Assembly: GCF_002234675.1 (NCBI RefSeq)
Contig: NC_019859.2
Coordinates: 35,263,960-35,327,959, forward strand
Length of the DNA: 64,000 bases
Direction: 5' to 3'
Source: Oryzias latipes
Taxonomy: Eukaryota > Chordata > Actinopteri > Beloniformes > Adrianichthyidae
Of the stretch, positions 10,495 through 22,379 are shown piece by piece. The position numbers and the translations under genes were made by a program. Position 1 is the first letter of the stretch. Each line of letters starts with the position of its first letter. The notes beneath the pieces are model-generated. The model had not been told where the DNA came from, ran no database searches, and was given only the letters and a program-made list of their open reading frames with translations.

Positions 10495-13280
10495 GTATGG
10501 AAGCGATTCGGTAGCATAATTAAAAATAAAAGTCAAAACCACAAATGCTTTTTCATTTTCAAAAGCTGCATTTTTTGACTCAAAATTAAAATGAAAAAGC
10601 AATCCACCAAAATGCTTTTTCTTTTTCATCTTCATAATTGCTTATTCTGTCACTTAATTACAATGATAATGAAAATGGTATTTGACATTTCTTTTTTAAA
10701 AAGTTCTCTGGTAAATGCTTTTTCATTTCTACTTAAAAACAGCTTATTCTGTGTCATAATTATAATGAAAATGCAAAGAGAGTATTGCATTTTCGTTTTA
10801 ACATCCACCCTGCGAACATTGTCGCAATATTCAATTCGAATAAGCATTTCCAGAGGGGAGGCGGGGCGATGACGTCAGTGCTTTCTCTGCGTGTCCGGCT
10901 GCTAATAGACAGACATGCTAGGAGCAGTGTAGCTTTGTGTTAGCGGCAGGGAAGACGGCTTTGTGACGGTTGTGAAATTCTGATGATTGTACACAGCTTC
11001 TCAAGACTACGTAGCAGCATTTCCACCTTCTGCGGACGCACTGCGGTTCGTCGAAACCCCCGACAAGCTTTTATCTTCGGACCGGCAGCCACCTTCGCAT
11101 AGCGGAGCGCTAAGCCCCGCGGCTCGAAGCTCCCAATCGCCGAAGGCGGATGTGCTGCTACGATCGGAGAAACCATCATATCAATTTGTGTTTCCAGTGG
11201 TGTCCAGAACAAAATAAAGGATGATGTAATTCCCACATATTTTCATTGCCCGTTCGGAGTTTTAAGTACCTCCACGGCTAATGTTTAAGCACATACTAGC
11301 ATAATGCTAATCTAGTCTTTCGGGTTCTCCTTGCAGGGAAGAAAAAAGCACTGACCGCACGGATTTAAAAAAATATGAGCGAGCAGGCCCTTTTTAATAA
11401 TCACAACAATAAAAGCACATTAAGGCTACGTTCACACTGCAGGGCTTAATGCTCAATTCGGATTTTTTGAAAAAATCCGAATTGTTTGCTAGACCGTTCA
11501 CATTTCCAAGTAAATCCGAACTTTTGTGATCTCCAGTGTGACCGTGAGACGACCCAAACGAGACCCGCATGCGCAGAAGCCAGAAGAATACTCAACGGTG
11601 AACGACGTCACTTGTTTGCGGAGCAGATGTCAACAACAGTGTTGTCAAAAGCGGAGCTCTTTTTGTAATATTAAATTTATTTTCACGAAGGAGCAGCACA
11701 ATTACAATCTTCTCATTTTAAGAAGGCAATGGAGTCTGGATCGTCTGTACCCACTGTTGTGGAATGGAAATGTGTATGTGTTGGAGCCGCTCGCCCGCGT
11801 GTGTGCAAGCGCGTGCCGCGATAGAGAATAGGGGGGGGGGGGCAGTGTGTGCGCGCATTCATGTTGTGTGTTACGGAGGACGGTAATAAAAGAAGGTTTC
11901 CCCCAAAATAAATGCTATGGACTCTTTATTAACCCGTTCTGGAAAATCTAAGGATCAGAACAGGGAGGAGGAGGAGGATCGCCTCGGGTCCCCCGCGCTT
12001 GAGCACGGTCAAAGGGGAGAAAGAAAAAAAAGTTATCGCGGGAAAGGTTCAACACCACGCTCTGCCATTTATCTGGAAATTTTTTCAAAAACCGCCCAGT
12101 TGCAATAAGAGCCCTGGAGTTTTGCCTGAAAAGAGCGATCAGCCCAAATATTAATCCAATCGGGGATCTCGCTTCCCTTCCACTGACTGATCTCAGCAGC
12201 ATCGTCCACCATGGTTGATGTTTACGTTCTCGTTCCTGCCTACTTTAACGCAAAATGATGACGTTTGTTGCGTGTCGATGACGTACAGTTCGGAATCAAG
12301 TCGCCTGGCCGGTCAGACGGCGGTCGCAATTGAAAAGAACGGCTACAATTCGGAATCAGGCCGGCAAACCCACGGGGCCTGGGTCGCAATTGAAAAGATC
12401 GGATCTGTGTCATTCAGACTGTCATGAAAAGATCGGAATTGGGCCGCTTAGGGGCAAAAAATTCGGAATTGGGTCGTTTCAGCCTGCAGTGTGAACGTAG
12501 CCTTAGAAGATAGTTGAACCAACAGGCACTCAGCTTTGCGCTGAGTGCCTGTTGGTCCAACCAGCAAACGTTTAGCATTGTGAAATCTGCCATAGCTGTT
12601 GATGGGACTCCAGCTGTCATCGAACAACAAAATCAGCGCAAAGCTGCAGGAGACTACCTTCTAAATGTGCTTTATTACTGTTATGATTATGCCGCTAACA
12701 CAAAGCTACACTGCTCCTAGCATGTCTGTCTGTTAGCAGCCGGACAGACAGAGAAGCACTGACATCATCGCCCCGCCTCCCCTCTGGAAATGCTTTTTCG
12801 AATTGAATATTACGACAATGTTCGCAGGGTGGATGTTAAAATGAAAATGCAATCCTCTCTTTGCATTTTCATTATAATTATGACACAGAATAAGCTGTTT
12901 TTAAGTAGAAATGAAAAAGCATTTTGAAGTATTGATTTTTCCTTTTAATTTCATTGTCATTTGATGCAGTTACATTTTGAAAATAAAAAAGCATTTCTGT
13001 TAATAATCCATTTAAATTGTCAAATTAGACATTTCTAAATGAATTTTGCTACACATTTACCAGAGAACTTTTAAAAAAAGAAATGTCAAATACCATTTTC
13101 ATTATCATTGTAATTAAGTGACAGAATAAGCAGTGTTGAAGAAGAAAATGAAAAACCATTTTGGTGGATTGCTTTTTTATTTAAATTTTGAGTCAAAAAA
13201 TGCAGCTTCATTTTGAAAATGAAAAAGCATTTGTGGTTTTGACTTTTATTTTTTATTATGCTACAGAATCGCTTCCATAC
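10495..13280. mobile_element. Foldback element with very long inverted arms, hosting a nested element
   Basis: The left arm (10495-10947) and right arm (12691-13280) are inverted copies. Tips are gtatggaagcgattcggtag and the reverse of ctacagaatcgcttccatac; inner ends are ctttgtgttagcggc and the reverse of gccgctaacacaaag. Shared blocks between them include tgcttattctgtcacttaat and atttccagaggggaggcggg. The right arm has about 130 extra bases near 12930-13055. The interior contains no recognisable transposase and is split by the element at 11421-12505. Related tips at 13735-13815 and 15335-15360 suggest further copies nearby. Confidence 0.75.
11421..12505. mobile_element. Nested 1.1-kb element with 23-bp perfect terminal repeats
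   Basis: Starts taaggctacgttcacactgc and ends gcagtgtgaacgtagcctta; the termini are perfect inverted repeats over 23 bp. The left flank reads TTAA across the junction, so a TTA or TTAA duplication is possible but the right flank is not a clean copy. Interior motifs aattcgga and cgcaattgaaaaga recur near the right end. No conserved coding frame. It lies inside the foldback element, so it inserted later. Confidence 0.75.
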
Positions 13281-13299
13281 CTGGCAGCTTTCCTACTTT

Positions 13300-14040
13300 T
13301 AATTGCAGCTCATCTTGTAGTTTTCATGAGCAGATCAATTGAGCTAGTGACGATCACCCATTTATTTATTTATTTTTAACGAATGCAACACTCTTCCTTT
13401 TTCAGATAAAAAAATTTCATTGAAAATTCTGACATTTTTCTCAGAATTCTGAGATTAAAGTCAGAATTCTGTGAAAACAATTTCTATGCCCTTTTCTTTC
13501 TCCATGGTTCTAATCCTCTTCCGTACTTCCACAATTTCTTTAGTGAAGTTTGGATTATTGTGGACCATCGTGTTTGTTTGTGGTTTTTGGGGGGGAGGGG
13601 GGCTTGCTGGCCCTTGGCTATATCCCGGCAGTTTTTATTCATTATTTAATCTATATGAGGACATGTGAGAATTTCCCCCTGTCTTTCAGGGACTTTTGAA
13701 TGCTCCCTCACAAACATGAAGAATGAATGTCTGAACACACTTATGAGAGACTATGGAAGCATTTCTGGTATTGACTTTTATTTTTAGTTCTGCTACAGAA
13801 ACGCGTCCATAGCCATGTGTCCGTGTCACAAACATGATCCGTTTAGTTTACGTTCTCTTCGCCAGTCTGTTCTGTTCTTTCTACTTTCTTCGTTCCCAAT
13901 TGTTACATAGAAAAACGTTGGGAAAGTATCAAATATTGACCAGTACAAACAGTTTATTTATTTTGTCTGTGAGTAAATCTCGACGACCATGTCGGGAACT
14001 AAGCAGCCAGGTCCGTGGATGACCTGCTGGATGCTTGCGT
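13300..14040. other. Repeat fragments between two mobile elements
   Basis: 13306-13355 (gcagctcatcttgtagtttt then gagcagat) resembles 15218-15262, and 13740-13812 (tatggaagcatttctggta through acgcgtccata) resembles the tips of the foldback element. No gene is supported. Confidence 0.4.
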
Positions 14041-14059
14041 TGTGAGTGTGCTCAACTTT

Positions 14060-14911
14060 TTTTTTTTTTTTTCTTCTCTTTTTTAACTTGTCCTGTCCAA
14101 CAGCTAGGCAAACAGATGAGAGCTGAGGGCCTCTTGTGTTGGACATATTTTATTTTAACAAGAGGGGTTATTCATCTTCAGACAAACCAAAGGTATGTCT
14201 GAATAAACCCCTTTTGTAATTGAGGCCAAAATTTATTAATTTCAATCATGTTTGAAAATCTTTGGTGTTGGACCGGACGGAAAAGGAAAGAGGGGAAGAA
14301 GAGAGAGGGACGTTAGAGAGAGGGGGGGGTAGGAGGGTGATAATAGGAGGGGAAGGGGGGTAAGACCATGAAGCAGCATAGAGCAGACAGGTTTACTGGT
14401 TGTTTATCGTTACGGTACGGTTCAAATGTAGTACAAAAAGGGCGGGGCCTGTTCACACACACTCAAATGTTATCAACACACCTGCTAGCCGCAAAAATGT
14501 CCACATGTCAACATGCACACAAAACAGATAGTGTTCACGAACGCATACCTATGCCTTTAAACCAACTAGTGTGAAATCTTTCATTCATTCAATCATGCAA
14601 ACTATTAGTGCAAAGGTGAGCTAACACCTGTGCTCAGGTGAGTGTTTATGTTCTTCTAAAATGGATGGTGGAATGTGAAAAGAAGGAGGAGGAGCGCCCA
14701 GCCACCCCCACACCCATACCCCCGCCGCAGCAGCAGCGGCAGCCGGAATTCCCCCAACGCCACACGGGAACAGGCAGGGAACAACCGCCCCCCGGGCGAC
14801 CAAGACCGCCACCCAGGCCAGGGCCAGCAGGACCGCCGCGAGGCCCCCAGAGCCAGAGAGCAGGGAGGCGCAGAGGGAAAGAGAGCGCCGCCCCAGCCCA
14901 GCCAGGAAAGC
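14060..14911 (-). mobile_element. Minus-strand LINE-type retroinsertion with 15-bp target duplication
   Basis: The block is bounded by exact 15-base direct repeats AGTGTGCTCAACTTT (14045-14059 and 14912-14926). The left edge is a T run, i.e. a poly(A) tail on the minus strand, so the insert reads right to left. Its tail (ttgtcctgtccaacagct near 14089, ataaaccccttttgtaat near 14203) recurs on the plus strand at 23520-23665. The 5' half (14680-14910) is GC-rich and purine-biased without a reliable frame. This is a 5'-truncated copy of a non-LTR element, retaining only the 3' end. Confidence 0.8.
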
Positions 14912-14929
14912 AGTGTGCTCAACTTTGTC

Positions 14930-15860
14930 AACTTTGCTAGGATCTTTTTCTGATTTTTGAAAGTTTTTTTTTATTTCACATAACTTTTTAAAATTTCACA
15001 ATAATATCTTTTTATTTCAGAATAATTGTATTTAAATTTTAATTTAATTTAAATTTAATTTTTATCTCACAATAAGTTTTTAACATTTCACTGATTTTTT
15101 ATTTATTTTTTTACTATTACTTTATCTCAATTTTACTATGTTTTTTTAGAATTCACTCTACTTTTTCAAAATGTGCTGTAATTGTTTTTAAGACTACAAC
15201 AATTAAACCTTTCAACCATGATGTGCAGCTCATCCTATAGTTTCAAGAGCAGATAAGGTAAGTTAGTTTGTAGTTCTCAAAAATATTACAACAAAATTTT
15301 AAGGATAAAATTAAAGATCGCCAGTTTTATTTTCAATTCAGTGCAATCACTTCCATAAATAAAAATAAAAAATACACACAAAAAAGAAAATCCAACATAA
15401 AGTGTTGTAGCACCTTTAAAACATTTTTAATGTGAATGGTCTATGGTGCAAATCGAGCTTAAAACAGGGCATCGTTTTATTCCTCTCCAGAAGAATACCA
15501 GCAAAAGTGTTGAGATTCGTAAAACTGTTACACCGGAGCTTTAGCTCCAAGGTTTGCGTTCCTTCAACTATAACTTATCACGCCATCAACACGAATTGGC
15601 ATATTTTGTCGCAGAGAAAAGCAGCTTTGTGTTGGTATGCCGATCAGCTGGTTAACGATAACCGCTTAAGGAGTCACAGCTTTGACAAACACCTATCGTG
15701 TTAAACTTTAAAAGCTTAAAAACGGGAACTAAAGAAATGTTAGGGTCGCCAGTTAAGTTTGTCTCTTTGGACCCTCCCGACGTGAACTTCCACGTCTGTC
15801 CTTCCGGTTCCGGCTAATCATGTCTGGGCACCATGTTGTTTACAGCCACAGAACACAAAC
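14930..15860. other. AT-rich non-coding stretch
   Basis: 14940-15200 is very AT-rich with tttatttcaca-type repeats. 15218-15262 repeats the block at 13306. No exon is supported; a frame at 15432-15704 has no recognisable motif. Confidence 0.35.
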
Positions 15861-15867
15861 CAGTACC

Positions 15868-16060
15868 CTGATAGTAGCGGTCCCAAGCCCGGTAAATGCA
15901 GAGGGTAGTGCATTCAACATAAAACTGATAGGACAAATGGATCAAAGGAGAAGACAGACATGTGGATAGATTCACTGATATGATAGGATGGTTGTCAACG
16001 CATTTTAGGAGCCTGCCCCCCCCTGATAGTCTACGTCCACCCTATAGTGGCACTGGCTAA
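15868..16060 (+). repeat. Fragment of an RTE-like/SINE tail
   Basis: Contains agtagcggtcccaagcccgg, taaatgcagagggt and, later, acataaaactg, the same motif series that reads in reverse in the SINE at 16650-16945. Diverged and truncated; called from resemblance to common fish repeats. Confidence 0.4.
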
Positions 16061-16640
16061 ATCTGGGCCTGCTGTCATGATCTGCGATGACAAAACAGAC
16101 CCAGATGCTGGAACACGGAAAGATCACGCAAATAGGAATGGATATACAGGACGTTTTATTGTCCAGGGATGATGAGACGAGAGATCCGAAGGAGATGGAG
16201 CGAGGACCAGAGGGTGAGTGCAATCTCCCTTGAGCGGGAGTGAGGCAGTGGAGGTGGAACTTTGGTAGTGATGAGCTGACTGCCTGGTGAGGATTTGTGG
16301 CGTGGGTTTTGGTGGGGTTTGGCGTTCAGGCGGAACCCGATGGAGCGAGCTTGAGAGAAGACCCAGGTTGGCACTTGTGGTTGATAGTCCTGTAGACAAG
16401 GAGGAACACTTGATGACTTGGGTAAACGAGGAACAAGAAAATACTTGGAAACCTAGCATAAACATGAGACCAGGTACTGCACCATAGAGGGCAACAAACT
16501 GGCAATGAATGCTGGTGAAGGTTCCTCTTAAGTAAAGCAGGCAGGTTGATGAGGTGAGTGCCAACAGCTGGGTTCAATCAGGAAAGCAGAGAAGGTGAGG
16601 GGGGACTGGAGGACTACAGGAGAATCCATGATACCTGCTT
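16060..16640. repeat. Probable interspersed repeat of unknown class
   Basis: A stretch starting ctgtcatgatctgcgatgac and ending gagaatccatgatacctgc with phrases such as acccagatgctggaacacgg and tggaggactacaggag. The style is that of a long-lived fish repeat, but I cannot classify it, and no frame is conserved. Confidence 0.35.
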
Positions 16641-16649
16641 TTCCTTATA

Positions 16650-16945
16650 GGCAAAGAACTCCTGTTCACCCAGTCAGGGGACGCCACAGCTAATCAGCTT
16701 TCCAAGATTCACACAGGTGGTTTGACAGAGATTTTTATGCCGGATGCTCTTCTTGACACAACCCTGTACTGTATCTGGGTTGGGGACCAGCACAGGGGGA
16801 TGCAGACCCCCTTGTGGCCACATAGGTAGTAGCGTGAAGAGTCTTGCCTGAGGAACCACACTGGATGAAGCTCTTCGCGCCCCCTGGGAATCAAACCCTG
16901 GTTTCTTCCATGAGCCGGTCCTCCTCTTAACCAGCCTAATCTGAC
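16650..16945 (-). mobile_element. tRNA-derived SINE
   Basis: Read on the minus strand, a tRNA-like head has an A-box-like tggttaagagg followed about 40 bases on by a B-box-like ggtttgattcc. Then comes a body with cccaacccagatacagtaca, gaagagcatccggcataaaa and a tail with gctgtggcgtcccctgac. Head, body and tail order is typical of a SINE mobilised by a partner LINE. Coordinates are approximate. Confidence 0.6.
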
Positions 16946-17064
16946 ACACAGTGATGTCTGTCCTACTGTGGTCACAACAGGATCAGTTTGGGTTTCAAAC
17001 ACAAACAAATGCACGAAGCTCCAAGAGTCATCACATCCAGTTTCTTTGAACATCCAGTCGGATA

Positions 17065-17930
17065 AAAATTGTGTTTTTGGTTGTTTTTAACATGTTCCTG
17101 TGGCGTTTTTCTAATGACGGCAGACACATTTAAAGAAAATTAAGTTTAAAATGCAATTTCTTAGTAATTCTTCGTTTAAATTGTTGTGAATCAGGAGCAG
17201 AAGAAAAAATGCCGTTTAAAAAAGATTGCATTTGTGACGTAGAAAATACGCTGAATGTGCCACAAGTTCCCTGGTCCGAGCTCTCAGCAGGCCCACCGCT
17301 TAGCAAATGGTACATTTAAAGTACACATAAGTAAAAAGATCGCAGCTCTACTATAGACCATGTACGTGTGGAGCAGGAAGTATACTTCTTCAGTCTAAAT
17401 GGGAACATTTCAAATTGTGGGCGGGACTACTTTTTCCCACTCTCAGCCACTCACAACCGCAACTATTTGTACAGAAACTATTGGTATTTTATTGTTTACA
17501 TATGTGTGTTTTTTTATGCCTTGTCCGGGGTACTACAGATAAAAACTAACCTTTGACTAATTCTGGCTTTTTTAACCAAGTTTAATTATGTTTTTTATTG
17601 CACTGCCCCCTTTGAAATAAACAGATTATTGTTATTATAAAATTTAAACCTGAAGTAAACTGCCTCACTCTTTGTACAGATTGAGTATACATGCAGTACT
17701 GTACACTTACTTTTTGCCATAAGGGACACCTCAGAGGTGAATTTCTAATGAACTCCTGCCGCTCTGCAGAAGCTATGTCCTAGAAAACGACACAGGTTTT
17801 TAGATTTTGGCTAAAAGCGGATCATCAGAATTTAAAAAGCATTGGGAACGCTTTGGAAATAGATCAGACGATGATCAGAGTGGGACTTTGATGTAGACGT
17901 TGAGTCAGTTGTGTTTGGCATACAAAGGGT
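17065..17930 (+). repeat. Repeat family X, copy b (interrupted)
   Basis: First half 17090-17290 (gcatttgtgacgtagaaaat, gctctcag) and second half 17725-17925 (cagaggtgaatttct, aactcctgccgctct, aaaaagcattgggaacgctt, gatgatcagagtgggacttt) align with copy a at 2635-3085. The middle (17300-17715) is an unrelated AT-rich insertion. Confidence 0.55.
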
Positions 17931-17940
17931 AATATCTACA

Positions 17941-17957
17941 CCCCCCCCCCCCCCCCC
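17941..17957. repeat. Poly-C tract (17 bp)
   Basis: Uninterrupted C run directly after the family X repeat. Confidence 0.9.
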
Positions 17958-17959
17958 GC

Positions 17960-19470
17960 CATTAGACATAACTCGCACTTGGCTATGATGCTTACTATGT
18001 GTACAAATACTTCCCATTCACCATCCATAATACATTTTTCAAAGCAAGTTTATTTTCCAAACATCTTTTTGCCTCTCACCATTTTCATTTTGCATTGTGA
18101 AGGTTTTTACCTTCCTATATTTGTGTTTCCAAAACATTTTTTTGCTCCTTTTGAACATAAAGCGACCTCTAGTTGCACAATTTGGAGTGTAATCCATCAG
18201 GGAACATGGATGCCATTTAGAAAGAGCCACTTCTTCGCTGCACCGTGGTGATTTATCTAAAAATCTGATCTTTTTGGGATTCCTTTTTTTTACAGGTTTT
18301 CTATTTTATGTAGAAACGACACTGATCATTCTCCTCAGCAGGCTCATTGTTTGCTCACAGATCAGACTTGAATAACAAAACAGAACATGATCAAGTCAGA
18401 CTGGAAAAGAGAGACGGTAAAAACTGTGAAAGAGGAGCGCCTGGAGGGCTCCTGCTCAAGAAACGACAGGAAAGTCTCAGTGCTACCAGGCCAAATCAAC
18501 GAGGGAGGGAGGAGCTGAGACATGTGCTGGAACAATAGTACAAAGGGATTCATGTTGCTCTCCTCCTCCTCCTCACACCCCACTGGGCTTTCACATGAGA
18601 CCATGCCACTTGTGGAAATGGCAAAACTTCTCACAGAATTTGGCTTCCTGTTTTTTTCAAAGGACTAAGATTTGTCTATTTCACGTCAGGAGGAGGGGTC
18701 TGGAACAGACCCTCGGGGATTTGGTTTTAAGGGGACTCAAACGTCAGAGTTTTCCTTCAGTTCCTCCTGAACACGAGTCAAAGAGCTGAATCAGCGACCC
18801 GTTTCTTGTCCGGCTACTTGGTAAAGCACGGGTGAGAGTGATAAAGAGACTTAAACGGAGACTTTTAATTGATCAGAATTTCTCATTTGGAGCTTCCTGA
18901 ACAGAGACGTTTGACAGAGCCTGAAGCTCAGACAGTGCCTCCATCTTGTGGCGAAAATACACCAACACGAAATGACAATACAGTAAACATATGATTAGGC
19001 AGATAAATGTTTATCCAAGAGTATTGACTAAATAATCACACATTTTCAGATTTGGAAATCTTTTCTGAGATTTTCAATTGATGGATAACATTCAATTACA
19101 TTCAATTTCCAAGCACTGAGTAAAACCTTAAGATTTATTTATTTATACTGTTTTTAAATTAATTTTTTAATCTTTTAATACCAGGAAGTCTTAAAAAACA
19201 AAAACTACAAATAAACGCTTCAAGTCCCCAATAATGTCTGCTTCTAATATGCTGAGCGTAGATTTAGTTGTTTATTTTTCATAGAATATGAAGGATAAGA
19301 CAAAAACATATTTTCCACTAAGAGTTAGTGTTTGGCTGAAACCATTTCTAATCAAAAAATTCAGTTTCAATCCTAATAACAACAGAAACTTCCCCAATTA
19401 CCCTGTTCAAAAGTTGCCATCCTCTGATGACTTTGTTCTGAAAACATCCGCAGGAGCTGATCCAAAAGGG
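17960..19470. other. No gene recognised
   Basis: Mixed unique and AT-rich sequence between repeats. No exon supported on either strand; overlapping short frames only. Confidence 0.3.
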
Positions 19471-19479
19471 TTTGAATGA

Positions 19480-20520
19480 CAGGTAAAGGTAACCACCCTC
19501 ACCTGTGACTCGTCTATCTATAATTAATGTGTGTGCACAAAAGGTCTCCCAACAGACCCTTACAGCCTTCATGAAGCACTGCACTGACATTTCTGGATCC
19601 CGAGGCATGTAGAAAGCTAAAGAGCTGTCAAAAAATCTACCGGAAAAGGTAACTGACCTGTACAAAACAGAAGAGGGATAGAAGAAGACACCAAGGAACT
19701 GAGGAGACCGGTCAGCAGAGTTCAGACTTGGATCAAGAAAGTAGAAAGTGAGGCGTTCTGTTGAAACCAAACCACAGTCACAAACATTTCTGCCAGAATG
19801 CAAAGAAAAACTCACAAAGAACGTCAGCTGTGAACCAGGACTCTGAAACACTGTGGAGTGGATGTTTTTCCAGATGTAGAACAAGGAGGAACCTGAAAAA
19901 AAAGGGCTGCATGGTCGAGTTGCCAGAAGAAAGACTTTTTTTACGCGGATGCCACAAAATGACTCTCTTCCAAAACGCCAAACCGTCCAGAAACACGCCC
20001 CCAAACATCTGGACCAAAGTCATTTGGAGTGATGAGACCAAGACTGAACCTTTTGGCCACAATCATAAACATTTGGAGAGGACGGGATGAAAAGAACACC
20101 ATTCCTACTGTGAAACACGGAAGTGGATGGCTGATGGTTTGGGGATGTGTGCGCTGTGAGAGCACAGGAAACTTGAGACACACTTGGATGACAAGGATCA
20201 TGGAAACATGACAAGGATCCAAAACACAAGAGCAAGTCCAGCTGTCCTTGGTTCCAGCAGAATTAGGTGACTGTTCTAGAGTGGCTGTCGCCGTCTTCTG
20301 ACCTCAACATTATTGAGCCGCTCTGGGGAGATCTGAAACGGGCCATTCAAGCAAGAATTTAAAGGAACTGGAGGTTTTCTGCCAAGAAGAACAGAAAGAA
20401 CCTCCTCCACAACGACCACAAGAGACTTGAAACTGGTACTGATGCACAAGGAGGAAATGTTAAGAACTGGGATGTGTCAACGTGTGAACAGGGCCATCTG
20501 AGAAGCATCTGTTATCATTA
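19480..20520 (+). mobile_element. Decayed Tc1-like transposon
   Basis: Fragments of a DDE transposase read on the plus strand in shifting frames: VIWSDETKTEPFGHN near 20020-20065, IPTVKHGSGWLMVWG near 20102-20150, and SDLNIIEPLWGDLKRAIQ near 20298-20355. These are the Tc1 WSDE, HGGGSVMVWG and LNPIEHLW motifs in order. Frameshifts and stops separate them, so it is inactive. Confidence 0.8.
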
Positions 20521-21520
20521 TGATTTAAAAAGAGTAAACAGAATTTTTACAATGACATGACCCAACACTTGCTCATGATATCTTTGAACTCAAGATCTAT
20601 CTGTCCGTCCGTCCGTCCGTCCGTCACCTACATGGCCGGAAAATGCCAAAATGTACAGGCATGACTCATCGCAGAGCTTTTTTTAGTATTTCCTTAAGTA
20701 TATTAAGTACATGAACTAAGCTGAAGTTGCCGTCTGATTTTATTTTAGCAACTTTATTTTAGCACCTAGAATCCAGTTTAAAAAGACATTTGAGAAGGTC
20801 TGTAGATATTTTACAGAGGGTCAAGATTCCATGAGATAGAGTTGTTGTTTTATAGACGTTATTTTTGATTTATGACAAGTCTTTTATTGTTCTTTTTAAA
20901 GAATGCCATTTCAGCAACAACATAACTTGATTCAGGCTCAGATTATACTTCAGGGAGGGCAAAAGAAATTAATCATAGTTTTTTTTTGGTAAAACAATAT
21001 TATATATTAATTCAAAGTTTTAGTTTTGCTTTTTGGATGAAAGTCGGCTCAGAGTCTGAGAACAGTTGATGTGAGAACAACACGTCTTAATGGGGCAACT
21101 TTTCAGTTTTACCACCTAGATTTAAATCCTTAAACAACCTGTAAACTGCAGCCTACATGTAACACTTCTACCTTCAACTTATTTGTCCCATTAAAGTTGG
21201 TCCAAACCTTTGGGATGTCATTTTAGAACCTCATTTCATTCAAATGTCTCTTTGCTTGGTGCTGTTTTTAACCTTGTGTTCTTGCTGCTTTCAACAATTA
21301 CCTTTTAGACTGTAATACATGAGCTCTAATAGTTATTTCTTGTGTTTGTTTAATAAAGTTCTTTTGTAATTTTGTAATGTAACAACTTAAATGTTGGAAT
21401 ACAAAGACTGAATTATAAGAAAATGCATCAAATGTCCATTTAATATTACTAATAATGAAATAGAAGAAACAGACTTTTCCAAAATGAAGACAATAATAAA
21501 AATAGTCCATAATTACAAAA
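20520..21520. other. AT-rich non-coding stretch
   Basis: A short CCGT tandem (20604-20626) and AT-rich sequence. 20745-20830 resembles the hAT-related tail near 28020-28085 (tttaaaaagacatt, gatattttacag). No gene supported. Confidence 0.3.
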
Positions 21521-21529
21521 ACTGACCGT

Positions 21530-21870
21530 GTCAGTAGTGGGTATTTCCACCAGTGACAGCTGGACAGCGGCGTCTTCTGCTCCTCACTATAACCTCATGA
21601 GGTTCTGAGGCGTTCCAATCTTCCACAAGTGCTCCATGCAGTTCTGCAGGTCACTTGGGGGTCCAATCATCCAGTCTCTGCTTCAGCTGGTCCTAGACGT
21701 GCTCAGTGGGTTCAGGTCAGGGGTCATTGCTGGCTGTAACATATGAGCCACTCCCACTTCCTGAAGTCCAGCTGTGACTATTCTGGCACCATGTGGCGGT
21801 GCATCATCATCCATGAACAGGAAGTTGGGGGTGTTCTGGTGGATTTGGACCATCTGCTACAACTAAATCA
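21530..21870 (-). mobile_element. Tc1/mariner transposase remnant, C-terminal part
   Basis: On the minus strand the frame reads FLFMDDDAPPHGARIV, then LQEVGVAHMLQPAMTPDLNP, i.e. the second catalytic Asp motif (DNAPPH) and the SPDLNPIEH region of Tc1-like transposases. Stops follow. The residual copy is far too short and broken to be active. Confidence 0.75.
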
Positions 21871-21879
21871 ATTTTACTG

Positions 21880-22370
21880 TGATGGTTGCCCGGACTGTTT
21901 CCCAAAATCGACGAATAATTTGCGTTTGGTGTGAACATAGCTTAAGCCTACCCGAATTTTCATCATGTCTTTGTTTACACTCTCTCTTGTTATCTTACAG
22001 GCACTCAAAGTCCCAATCCAACATTTTCGGTGCAACAAAATGGCGAGCAACACCAGAGCCATCCGGCCAAGACGTTTGGAGCCAGATTCCACCTCAGAAA
22101 ACAAAGACGTACGTGAATCTATTTGGTGCATCATGATGGAGTGGAGCAGGGACTGCCGATTGAACAGCAGTTTACCAACTACAAGCTTTTTCAATGTTTG
22201 CATCTGCTCTGATGAACAATTTGAATAAAGAAACATGCAGAAACTTAGTTTTAGGCTGAAATTTCTTTATGTCCATGAGAAAAATGCTACAGGAAACATG
22301 TTCAAAACACCAAAAGCAGGGGGTCTTTAAAAGTTCAACGGCAAATTTATATCAGTGACGCTTTAAATGT
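21880..22370. other. Non-coding stretch upstream of TOM1
   Basis: 21915-21945 (gtttggtgtgaacatagctt) looks like one end of an element similar in style to that at 11421, but I see no partner end. A plus-strand frame at 21965-22228 has no recognisable domain. Confidence 0.3.
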
Positions 22371-22379
22371 TCATTTCCA

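Noticed and set aside
9712..10514. Long open frames of 247, 174 and 122 codons on the plus strand
   Set aside because: They overlap each other and the GRK first exon on the other strand; they reflect a CpG- and CCT-rich region, with low-complexity S/P/R translation and no domain.
14638..14953. Proline/arginine-rich frames around 14.7-14.9 kb
   Set aside because: They lie inside a retroinsertion bounded by a 15-bp duplication and are low-complexity in all frames.
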